Shown here: positions 51,191 through 61,842 of the stretch, in pieces
Numbering within the stretch: position 1 is the first letter of the stretch
How the letters are laid out: every line of letters starts with the position of its first letter
Source: Thuidium tamariscinum
Lineage: Eukaryota; Streptophyta; Bryopsida; Hypnales; Thuidiaceae
DNA: 64,000 bases
Direction: 5' to 3'
Assembly: GCA_947034885.2 (NCBI GenBank)
Contig: OZ019759.1
Location: 5,024,501 to 5,088,500 of the forward strand
Notes under the pieces: generated by a model
Databases searched by the model: none
Told to the model about the DNA's origin: nothing
What the model saw: only the letters and a program-made list of their open reading frames with translations
Program-made: the position numbers and the translations under genes

Positions 51191-53858
51191 AGGTTTACCT
51201 TCCAATCCTTTTTAATTGGAATGTAATAATTTTCATGAAAACATAAATTCATATGCGTCAACTTCATGTTCTGTTATACAATGTATTACATCTTTACAAT
51301 ATTTTTAAAGAAGGTTGATTACAAATGAGTTGAGGGTTAACAAAGGGATTTACCTTCTATGCTTACATTCTAGGTATTGCAATTTCTTACCATACATTTG
51401 GGCAATTCAATGTGTTTTGTGAGCTCCTCTGAAGTTAAAATTCCAAAAACTATGCTAATGAAATTTTAAACATTGTGTACTTCTTTAACTAGGTAGGAAA
51501 CATGATTTTATTTAAGGACCCTAAAATAGCAGATGCATTGGAGGTTTACTGAAAATGTTCAAATAAAACAAGTTGGTACAAGTATTTTGAGGTTGCAAGT
51601 GTTTGAAATCTAGAATATAGTGAGGCATTCGATGATTTACGAGAGTTCTAAAATATTATAGAAAGTACTATAGTTTAATTTTTTGTTTTTAATATTGTTG
51701 TTCAGGTGTAAATTGTATCCTTCTTGAAAATGATGGCATTGCTAAATGATTCACTTATAAATATTACAGAAGAAACCAATCATATGCTTTCATAAGAAAT
51801 GACAGAGAAGTTGTTTTACATAAATTTTTCATGAAAAGGGATATCTTTTTCTTTCAGAGCTTTTGAAATGTTTTTGTTTACAAATTTGGAAGCCTAAACA
51901 ATGTAATAGTAAAAGATTGAACAAACGAGAGTCATCATTCATTTCGATTCTTTCAATACTAGTTTAAAGTGTGGAATTGTACATCATCAGGACTAATGAC
52001 AATCATGTCTCATGATTGTACAAGTGTATAGTTATTGAGTATGCTAGATGTTTGTGTCACCACAATGCAATGACCATGCCTTGTATAATAGAGGCCATCA
52101 TTGATTTGAAATGAAGCGAACATGATATTTGTCATAATTATACACTAGTGAAGACTCTAAATGCTCATGACTTATGCCTTAGTTTAGGATTTCATGTCTC
52201 TTTCTTTTTTTATATGTTACATGAGAAGGTGGATGAGGAATTCATAAGGGAATATAAAAATCTAAATTTGAAGAGAAGTTTGCAGTAGGTAATTAAAAAG
52301 TTGAAATCAAAATTTCTTAACTTATTATAATTTTTGTTTTGTCACCAGACATCATTCGTGCTATCATTACAAGTTCAGAATATATTTCACAAATGAAGTT
52401 TTCAAAATTATTTTAAAATACATCTAGTACTATATTGAAGGGGTTTAGGGTATTTTATAATTAAATCTCAGTCTCTTTCATAATCCTAGAAAAATGTTTG
52501 GATGAAATTTTTTTTATCATCTTTTGATGTTTAACTTGTTCAAGTTTCCTAATGACTCTAAGTTTCATTTATGAATACCTAGCATTGATTCAAATGTTTG
52601 AATTTGCAAATGCACAAAACTTAGAAAAAGAGAATGGAACTCAGATGTCTAATGTTTCAAATTCTTTTTCTATGACCGTACGCTCTTTGAACTGGAAGTA
52701 TGTGGAAGGTAAACTCCTTTAAATAAATAGTATTTCACATATATTTTTTTTGTCACTTAGACACAGTTAAACTTTATATCGACTAGGTGATCTACAAAGA
52801 CATCACATGTAATCCCTACTCCTTTCATATCCTCGAAAACTTAAATCATTAAAATAATCTTGAACTAACCTCTAAACACTTGAGGTCTGTTTTTTGGCAT
52901 TATAAAGTTTTCGGGTAGTTCACTACTCATAGAGTTTTTTTTCTTCTTTGCACTGCGTACACAAGATGTGCCCAAGGAGTAGCTTTAAGGCCTAAGCATA
53001 TCCGTAACTTTCGACTTTGTGGTTCAAAAGGTATGGCATGAATTGTCGTTTTCTTTACTCGGAGGGTAGCTCGGGCAGCTGAGAAAACTTCTTTAGAAAA
53101 CCTTATTTTTCAAAACTGAAATTCCAAATTGATTCTTTAGGTTTGTATAGACATGAGAAGCTTTGTTTCATTCCATTTAAATTAAGGAGTGAAAAGTTAT
53201 GAGCAATTTTAGTTTGTAAGTAGATTTGAATTTTTTGAGAACCAACCCTAGGCTTGCTGTCTTCTAATTGTAGGTTGCATCGCAACATTGTGAAACACTG
53301 GTATACTGTATACTTTGTAAGCGTGTCATTTTTCCCTCAAAATAATGTAGTTGTTTTAAAATGAAGATTTAGAAGATAATGGTAAAGACTGTTAAGTGAT
53401 ATGAAATATTCAAATACATGTGAAGTATTGGCCTTTGCAGCTTTGAGTTTTAGGGTGAATTTGTAGAGCAGGTTTTTACTACCAAACAGGATTTGGATAG
53501 AAAACATCTCCATTTTTTTTAGTACATCCCCAAACAACTTTGAAATAAAGAAAAATATTAGATGAATTAGCCTAATTTTGGATGAAAATAATGAAAAATA
53601 TTAGATGAATTAGCCTAATTTTGGATGAAATGCATCATACTTTTTTTCGCCAGAAAAGTATTGAAAAAAGTAACCTTTCTTCGCCAGAAATTTACCATTT
53701 TCATGAAACCGTGGATGACATTGCCAAATTTAGATGATATAGTGTATGAATATAAATATAAAGTATTTTTTAGTGCAAAAGTTGGATGAATGTAGAAATA
53801 CAATGCTTCACTAGTTTAAAAGAACGCCATGTTGGCACTTTCACAAAAAAAAAAAAAA

Positions 53859-54010
53859 GGGCTGGCCGCAACCCGGACGTTAGGTTCGGGAAGTTTTTTG
53901 GTGGCTTGGGGCTGCCTGCAACCCGGACGTCAGGTTCGGGAATTTTTTTGACGGCTCGGGGCTGCCCGCAACCCGGACGTCAAGTTCGTGAATTTTTTTG
54001 GCGGCTCGGG
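53859..54010. repeat. Three-copy 50-bp GC-rich tandem repeat
   Basis: Units start with GCTGGCC / GCTGCCT / GCTGCCC at 53861, 53911 and 53961, each containing CGCAACCCGGACGT and GGTTCGGGAA followed by a T run. A partial fourth unit follows. It lies directly upstream of the presumed ParB3 promoter. Confidence 0.92.
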
Positions 54011-54221
54011 GAGGGTCAGCTGGCGGCTTGGGGTGCGGTATGGTGGATCATCTTCCTCCGCGCGCAATTCTCTCATTGTGTGCTTTCGAATTTGCGTGGG
54101 TGTTCTCGTTCATCGGGGTTTACGGAGATTTGTTTTCTTCCGCTCTACTTCACAACCTTCTCTTGATTTGTCTCGCGAGTAGGGGCAGGCGAGTTCTCGC
54201 GAGTTGAGGCGGGCCAGATCC

Positions 54222-54228
54222 TATAAAT
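54222..54228 (+). promoter_or_regulatory. TATA box, probable ParB3 promoter
   Basis: TATAAAT preceded by a GC-rich stretch and followed by a likely leader exon; GTGAGT near 54298 could be its donor. The first ParB3 coding exon is about 1.5 kb downstream, with five palindromes between, the same layout as the other ParB genes. Confidence 0.5.
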
Positions 54229-55058
54229 CCCGAAGCTTTCATTGAGAGCAACGGGAATTCTTGTCTTCATTCCTAGAGCTGTCATTTGGGTTTACGGTGA
54301 GTGCATTCAGGTGTGCATCGCGCAGAGGGGTCCGATCGGTTGTGCATCGCGGTGGAGTGGTCCCGTTAGGTAGCTCTCTTGCAGCATCGGAGAGCATTGC
54401 GGAGCTGCTAGGGTTTTCAAGTTTTTTATCAGACCCGTGAGCGTGTGACTACTACACGGTTTGGAGGCGCTGTCGGATTTGTTGCACCAAGGATTTCTGG
54501 ATTCCTTGTACAGGTGATTTTGACTACCTTTATGTGTGTCTGTTGAACTGAGATGTGTTGCATTGTTGAAGTTCCAATCCTACCTCATTGTTTGGGCTTC
54601 AAACCGCAATTTGTACTGCCTTTCTACAATTCTGTTTTCGTAGTTCCTGTTTGCAGTCCTTCGAAAGTGAGTGTCTGTTTTTGGAACAGTAGTGTGTAGT
54701 TTAGGGTTTAAGCAAATTATGTGAAGACTTTAGCTGATTGAATTCACTAACAAAAGCTTTGAACTATCCAGGATCTTCTGTTTTGTAATCGACATAGTTC
54801 TGCATGCTTTAGCCCTCCAATTGCAGAGGTTTTTTACAGTATTTCTCACATTCGGTAAGCTATTACAGAACCTTTCTACAATTCTGTTATTCGATTGAAT
54901 ACCTTTATGTTGTTTCGCAGTACATGGGTGTGGAATGTTTTTTCTTTCTACTGTAAATTAGGGTTTAGGCACGGGGTTTAGGGTATAAGTGTATTAAAAA
55001 ACAGAATATAACAACATAATTTTTATGGAATTAGGGTTCGGGGAGAGAAAATAGCCAG

Positions 55059-55661
55059 TATCCTCGTATCGGTGATAAAATTAAAAGCACAGAGGTGAAG
55101 CCAAACTAAATACTTAGGGTTTTAGGACAGAGAAAATGTTATCCTCAACCCGACGATACAACCAAAGGTGTGCATTTGAGAATTTTATCCCAGAGTGTAG
55201 TTATCGTCGAATCGAGGATACTACCCAAACACGCTAACCAATGAACCTGAACACTAAAACTGTACAAATGTATTAGAAAAAAGTAACAAAGTAATATAAA
55301 TCTCAAATCAACATAAATATCCGAAATTCCATTGCGTTCCTCACTTCGATAACATGATTTCAAAGTTTGCTCTCTATACATTATATCGTGAAGTAGTGTA
55401 GTTATCCTCGATACGATGATAGATCCTACATTCTGTTAGAAGAATTAGTTCATATTAAGAATCTGTAGACAGATCTCTCGTGGTACAAACTGTAGAGTGC
55501 AAGAAGTAACTTATAACTAAATCCCGATATTATGAATGCTGGATGTGAGAATGTAACTTCCTTCTCGTTCAAAATGGATTAAGCTGGCATTCTTCCATAG
55601 CTTTTTGGTTAGTGAAACACTTATTAGTAAAGTATTACGTCTTATCATTGAGTCGACGATA
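55059..55661. repeat. Element palindromes in the ParB3 leader, five copies
   Basis: Variants of TATCCTCGACTCGAGGATA at 55059, 55140, 55202, 55403 and 55643. None is perfect; differences are mostly CG to TG/CA or one altered half-site. Confidence 0.88.
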
Positions 55662-57134
55662 ACATTGTCATGACTAACGATACATGTGCTCATAATGATG
55701 TAGAATTTCAATAGGGACAGTAGAGGACTACGATTACTCCCTCACGGCTGACCATCTTCAACCGTTCATTAACCCCTTACAGGACGAGCCATTCATTTCA
55801 GAAATGCAAGAAACTTATGGGACCCTGTGGGAGTTCAAGAGTCATATCCACACCTGGTGTTTTGGGGTGAACCGGTTTAGGAACTACGTGTACCTGCGTT
55901 ACCGTGTTGAAGGATCCACTGTGTATATGCCCTGGAATACAAAAGAGAAGGTGACTCTCATTGAAGAGCATCACAAAGACTTTGTTGTGATCGTCTTGCA
56001 AGAAGTAGACGATGCTGGCAACGTCAAGGATCACAGTCATTCCATCGTTTTGAACGTGAATTCATATCACGGGAAATTCGATATAGACAATTTAATAACA
56101 TTCCTGGAAGGCTCGGCGATGGAGTCATTGAACGTGCATTTTTTGAAAGCTGGGTATGTTCCTTGGAAGAACAGCACTGCTAAGTCCAATGCCACTCGAC
56201 TGCGTCTCATTTTCCAAACATTGGATCGTTACGCTATGGAACACGTGGAGAAGCAACCTGTCATTGGTCGTCCCACTAAGCAGAGACAACGTCCAGTGAA
56301 CCTTGATCAAGGTAGAAGAACTGCGACTAGTGCCGGGTCAGGGAGCAGAGCTTCAAAGCCTGGTCAGTCGAGATCTGAACCCAAGAAAAGGAACCCTCCT
56401 CCACAAGAAGGTGAGTCAAGTAGGAAAAGAAAGAAGAGCCTTTCGTCTACAGCAGCTGCTGCCAACAGCTCCGCTTCCGCACTCACTATCGTATCAGGGG
56501 GTACAGCAAAATCTGAGCCCGAGATTCCAGACTTTAAGAAGTTTGACGAGATTCAGAAGAAGTTCTGGACTGAGCACAGAAAGTGCTTTCTGTTTGATGA
56601 AGAGACAATGAAAGTTGACATCAAATAGTGCGATGAGGCGCGTCCCGAGTACGTGATTTGTACTCTTCAGAGAGACATTCTGGAGGCCGTGAAGAGGGAG
56701 CTCATCCAGCTTATAGACGTCAAACAAAGGCAGAAAGTGTGCCTTATTCTAGTGGGTTTGGATGGAAACCTATTGCCCCAGAAACCAAGGAAGTGGGATG
56801 ATATTAAGGCTGGCTGCTTCATGATTATTAATGGCCAGCATAGCATAAAAGCTTCTCAAGAGCTGCAACTAGGCGGCTGTGGGAAAGCCAGGAAGGTGGA
56901 ATTAAAGACCTGGGATGCTTACATCGTATGGTTTGTGGACGATAACCAATTAAGAAACATATCGAAGTTCTATAACTACACCAATCACTTAAACCACGCT
57001 CAACCGACGTGGGGCAACCAAGTAATTAGTTGTAGAAAGATTTGGGTTACTTACGGTCGTCCGACTGACACGGAATCAGAGGATGGGACACGAAAAAATG
57101 GAGCAACAGTTGACCTGGTGAAATATAAGGTGAG

Positions 57135-57272
57135 TATCATCGACTCGATGATATCTTAGGTTCAGTGTAGGTGTTCAATCTTGCATTCTTCATGGTGAAG
57201 AAGTAAAATTCTATAAATTTTTTCACAGATGGTAATCGTACAAATGCTTGGATTATCCTCAAGTCGATGATA
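57135..57272. repeat. Two element palindromes in ParB3 intron 1
   Basis: TATCATCGACTCGATGATA (57135-57153, perfect) begins five bases after the exon end, overlapping the GTGAGT donor by one base. A second copy, TATCCTCAAGTCGATGATA, is at 57254-57272. The matching ParB1 intron also has a palindrome right after its donor, of a different sequence. Confidence 0.93.
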
Positions 57273-58678
57273 TGGCATGATCACCTGCAAAATGTTTGAC
57301 AAATTATATTGTGAACCGTTTTGTAGAATTTCACGGACGTTGTCATCGAGCGGTTCAGAAATATAAACCCGGACCGGGATGGCGCTTCCATTAGTGGAAC
57401 CTCAGATCTCAAGAATGAGATCCAAATAATCACCCTACCAGACAACCTGTGGGAGTTTTGGGAGAGCTTTTTGACGAAGCACTCCGACGGTGACTTGGTT
57501 GACCCCGTGACTTTGGAGCCATTTAAAGCGAACAAGCTCTTCAAAGCAAAGAGCATGTCATTGAAGAGGGAGTTCTTCAAGCACTGTGGACACTTCACGG
57601 ACGAGGACTTCGGTGTCAACGCACAACACCTGCTTGGTTTGACCCCAGGACGGATTTCTAAATATCCGAAGGTCTCCATCTCGTCGACCAAAGTTCTAGT
57701 TCCTGACAACATGACCCACAAGGAGTGGGTCGAGCGCAAGAAGCATAAAAAGGTTGTGCTACAAGATCTAATGGCAATTAACCCAAGCTTGAAGTTCATC
57801 ACAGTTGGTGGTGAGGTTCTGAATGAGATCTGGAAGTCTTGGAAGGCCAGACATCAGTTCACCTCAACTTCATGGGACTTCCTGCTAATGCACTCGAGCG
57901 CTGATTACTTCAAGAGGCGATTGAGGAACGACGCATGGTTGAAGCGCGCGAAGGACCTGGAGAACCAATTTCCCGCGATTCTGCACATGTTTCAGTGTTT
58001 CATGAAGCTGAAGTATCAGCTTCCTGATCCGTCTGGTGGTGTTCAAATTAGAGGCGTGGACTACTCGAAGATGGCACTCGTAACAAGCTCCAATTATCGA
58101 TACGTGAATCGAGAAGTGAACTTCGCCCTCGTCGATTTCAGGGTGGCTCCAAGAGAGAAGCCCACAAACACAAGCAATGCCATAGGTCGTTTCCTGACCT
58201 TTCTGTGGGAGAATCTTTCGCCAAAAATGAATGAAGCCAATGTGTGGCTCTTCATTTTGCGGGGATCAGATGACATCGAAGCCGCGAAGGCCTTTGCGTT
58301 GCTTCATATGACAGAGTATGACAGCGTTTTGTCCACGTACCATCCAGCTAAAGCTGAGCTTCTGGACAATGTGACCTCTCGAGGGACGGCTCCCAACGTG
58401 CCCCTCCTCTTCCTATTCAAAAAGAATAACGAGTTCGCGGCGTCCAGTCAAGCGCTCCTGAAGTCAAGTTATTTGACCGTCCCAACTAATGTATATTACT
58501 CGGATTGGGGGAAGAATACTGAAGCGAAGTGGAGGATTAATCCCACCGAACTCTTTATGGAGTTTTATTTGGACATCCTTCATGATTTTGCGAAGTCAGA
58601 GGAGAACGTCCTCAGCATTTACGTAGGGGCAAAGTTCATGCTCGTAGCTAAGGTGAGTACCTGACCCTTTCTGGAAGT

Positions 58679-58782
58679 TATCCTCGAATCGATGATATCG
58701 TCTTTTGTTTTCCTCTGAATTATGCAAACATCGGGTGTTGGTAACTGGCTTAGTGAAATCTGGTATCATCGACCCGATGATA
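58679..58782. repeat. Two element palindromes in ParB3 intron 2
   Basis: TATCCTCGAATCGATGATA at 58679-58697 and TATCATCGACCCGATGATA at 58764-58782, inside the 200-nt intron that separates motif I from the rest of the methyltransferase-like fold. ParB1 has its own palindrome in the same intron. Confidence 0.92.
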
Positions 58783-59983
58783 CCCGTCGCGGCGGCCACA
58801 ATATCAAGTTCCTTGATGATGTTCTAATAGAACTGGTTTTCGTATTTTGCAGATGTTTGGGGCCTTCTACTATGGATTCATTGACAGGAGTGAGGTGAAG
58901 TCCTACAAAGCGATCTCTTCTCTAGCAGAGAAGATGGATAAAAAGGACTTCATGATTGGGAATTCGCCATACTCCTTGAATTACGTGAAGCCTCAATCAC
59001 GTGGTCCAATTGTAGTACGATCGGACTCGCCACCATCGCCGGCTACTACTTTTGTCTCCCTAGCTTTAGTAGTTCGACCTTCTTCTCGGGTGACAGAAAA
59101 CGTTGGCCCGCACGTAACACCAGATCCGGGGGTCCAGGGAATTGACGAGTATGGAACAAACACGTTCCAGATATATCTCTGGACGTCAGTACCTGCTGCT
59201 GGCGACAAGGCTGCACAACCCGCTGTGCCTGAACCTAATGAGATGGAGGTTTTGGAGATTGTGGAGCATCAGCCTTCTCCACGAGCACCGTTGAATTTTG
59301 CTGCAGCTGAGCATGACGAGTTCCAGGATGACGAAAGTATGGAGACAGACTCAGAATTCAAGCGGCAACAGGCGGAGCGGAGAACGAAACTTCGGGAGGA
59401 AGAGGACTCCCTGGGCTTTGAAAGCAAGGAAGACTCGTTCCTAAAGTCGCCTGTGAAGGAAGGGGACGACGAATCCGAAGATGAAGATGTAGTCATGCAA
59501 GAAAGGAGGCTTCCCATCGGTGAGGTGGATGCAGAAGGGAGGCCTCTCTTCTATGATTTTGGGGATGATGACGACCCCATGGACCATCCCCACAATTCGG
59601 ATCATGACAACAACGACCACGATGCTCCTCCGAAGCAGAAGGAACTGAAACCCTTAGTCCTCCCCGACGGCAGAACGATCAAAGTGGAAAAGGACTACTG
59701 GGCAGAGCAAGAGGAGGTGAGAAGAAAGCGGATCGAGAGGACAGAGGAGAAGAAAGCGAAGGACAAGCTGTTGGAAGAAACAAACACCAAACTCATCGCT
59801 GTCACGCAAGAGTCCGTGCAGTCGAAGGAGAAGATGTCTGCGCTGGAGCTGAAGTTGCAAAGGCTCTCTCAATTGGTAGAGAGTCAGTTTGGTCCAACGG
59901 CTATCCAATTGCAGCTTCCCTCGCCTGCCCCACCTGCTGTCCTAGTTCCTCCTCCAGTGCAGCAGCTGGTTTCTGGGCCTCCG

Positions 59984-60170
59984 TATCCTCGACTCGAGGA
60001 TACCTCCCAAGTCATTTCCTTAGTCGACACTGAAGTCGTCGAATGCACTCCTACATCCCAGCTCAGGGTGAGGATGGCATCTCCGCAGGTGGCTGCATTT
60101 GAGGTGGCAGTACCTCAACCGCGAGGACTTGCTGAAGAACAGGCTCAAGATTATCGTTGACTCGACAATA
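59984..60170. repeat. Element palindromes inside ParB3 coding sequence
   Basis: A perfect TATCCTCGACTCGAGGATA lies within exon 3 (59984-60002), read as YPRLEDT. A decayed copy, TATCGTTGACTCGACAATA, lies at 60152-60170, where its CGA-to-TGA change makes the in-frame stop. Confidence 0.9.
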
Positions 60171-60781
60171 TCGTTAAAGTCGCGAAGGAGCAGCCCTTGA
60201 GTTCAGTATCGGCGCCTGAACTTGATACGACTGAACAGGTGCATGAGCCCATGCAGACCTCCTCTCCGATCGAAGAGGAGGAGAGATTGGACTATGGGGA
60301 GAACGACCCCGATGAAATCGTCCTCGAGGAAGGGGAAGATGAAGTTGTTGCGATGGAGATTGAAGATCAAGGTCCTCTCAACCCGGCACAACCAGTGCTG
60401 GTACAATCCTTTGGTCCTTATGCTTTTGATTGAATATGAAAACACGAGATAAGGTGCCTTACCCTCTAGAAATGAGATGTTCTTCAGAGAATTGTAATTC
60501 TTATAATGATCTATCATGTCTCACAGGAGGGAGTCGCCACTCCTTGACATCCTGGCGCTGACAGAGAACCCGTTTGTGGCGGACAGAATGTAGTATAATG
60601 TAGAGTAGTCCTGGAGTGTACAGCCTTGACGGCATTAAAATTTTGAAAATGTATTTTATACACCGTGTAAATAAAATCTCGGAATTTACAATCTACACAA
60701 GTGTGTATGTCTAATTGAATTCCCTTGTCAATGTTTTTGGTTCAGCTCAAGGTTAGTGTAAGTTTGCATCACCCACTACCC

Positions 60782-61695
60782 ATGAAGCCAATTCCTAAAG
60801 AAAGGGTGCAGTCCAGTAGCGAGTTGCAATGCGTCTCTCTGCATTTTGGCTTTACCAGTCCTACAATTATTCAGGTAACTCCAATTCTTTGTTGTTTTGG
60901 TTTGATCAGGTAGGATCGGAGGGAGGAAAGGAGGTCATGCGGACGATTGAGCGTCCAATCATGCCTCCGCCGAGGAGGAAGTGGCTGAACATTGTCTTCG
61001 ACCTGAACGAGGTGCTCTGTCACTCCTCGTCGGCGAAATTCGGCAAAGACTTCAAGCACTACAAGGTCAAAGACAATGTTCTCAGCCATCGGTACCCGAC
61101 CATCATCGGATCCAAGGCTGTATTTGCTAGGCAGGACGTCGGCGAATTTCTGAAACAGGTGTCTGAAATCGCGAATAAGGTCGTGGTCTGGTCTTCAATG
61201 TACAAGTATAACGCGGTAGCCATCGCGGGACACTTGTACTTGAGGTGCAGACCTCCCTACAAAGTCCTAGGACAGGAGAACTGTACCAAGATAGAGTACA
61301 GTCCCGAGAAGTTCTTCCACCGTGGTCCGAAAGAATTGAACATGAAAGTGCTGAAGTATGGTCTGTTCGACACTATCGGTAATGCAGGGTCGTCGTTTTC
61401 GACGGAGGACACCTTGCTCATTGACGACTCTCCCGAAAAGAGTGTCTGCAATGAGACCAGGAACTCCATCTTCCTGGAGACCTGGAGCTACCTTAATCGG
61501 AGGGATGACGTCCTCATGGGACAGCTGCGATACGTAGACGAGAATAGGATAGGCAATAACCCCCTCTCCCGCAACCATTTTCATTTCACGAAAATCCTTG
61601 AGGTCATGAGGGAGTCAGCGGATTGCATGAACACTCATTTCAAAGTGCCCATTGTAGGTCTCACCATCGAGAGATGCCGTCGTTGTAGAAAATAG
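60782..61695 (+). CDS. FCP1/SCP-like HAD phosphatase-fold protein
   Basis: A probable first exon (ATG 60782, MKPIPKERVQ) ends at a GTAACT donor (60874) and joins in phase to VGSEGGKEVM at 60910. The body carries the FCP1/NIF-type HAD pattern: motif I FDLNEVLCH (normally DxDx[TV]), then ARQDVGEFLKQ and KVVVWSSMYKY for motif II, and motif IV LLIDDSPEKSV. The nucleophile aspartate and the DD pair are kept, but the second motif-I aspartate is asparagine, so phosphatase activity is doubtful. Related plant and animal enzymes dephosphorylate RNA polymerase II tails; here a regulatory or binding role is as likely. The C-terminus ends ERCRRCRK. It lies inside the 20-kb element between palindrome clusters, on the ParB3 strand, with no break seen in the HAD part. 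The start and a possible upstream exon are uncertain. Confidence 0.7.
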
Positions 61696-61842
61696 ATTTT
61701 TTTGATTGTAGAATTAGGCATCGAGGGAGTCCACGCAAATGGTAACTAATTTTTTATGTACGTAACATTTTTTTGTAAAATAAATATAATGTTTTTTCAT
61801 GGCATTCTACGTTCATCTTGAAAATCTTATGCTTCATCGATC

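Larger units (their letters stand above)
47950..53858. other. Central non-coding spacer of the 20-kb element
   Basis: About 6 kb of AT-rich DNA between the two divergent gene blocks, without a supported gene and without the element palindrome. It contains a short telomere-type array, a 177-bp satellite block and a 43-bp duplication starting at 53551 and 53594. It might be element DNA or later insertions; no nested element ends were found. Confidence 0.5.
55804..60433 (+). pseudogene. ParB3: ParB/DGQHR-like plus DNA-methyltransferase-like protein
   Basis: Exons about 55783-57129, 57327-58652 and 58853-60433, all phase 0, about 1,410 codons from ATG 55804. N-terminal domain LWEFKSHIHTWCFGVNRFRN aligns with ParB1. 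A Lys/Ser/Arg linker precedes the ParB-like core near residue 340 (CFMIINGQHSIKAS, then WDAYIVWFVDDNQLRNISK, YNYTNH). Exon 2 is a helical domain then the methyltransferase-like fold: motif IV as VNFALVDFRVAPRE, then NPTELFMEFYLDIL and VLSIYVGAKFMLVAK for motif I, continued in exon 3 by MFGAFYYGFIDRSE. Both catalytic motifs are degenerate, so DNA binding rather than methylation is more likely. Exon 3 is acidic with a coiled coil near 59,690-59,880. Only two in-frame stops (a TAG in exon 1, a TGA in exon 3 within a palindrome) prevent full translation. Both introns are about 200 nt and each carries two palindromes. Confidence 0.72.

Noticed and set aside
53786-54207. Three overlapping plus-strand frames before ParB3
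   Set aside because: They run through the 50-bp tandem repeat and the TATA region, so they are repeat and promoter artefacts.
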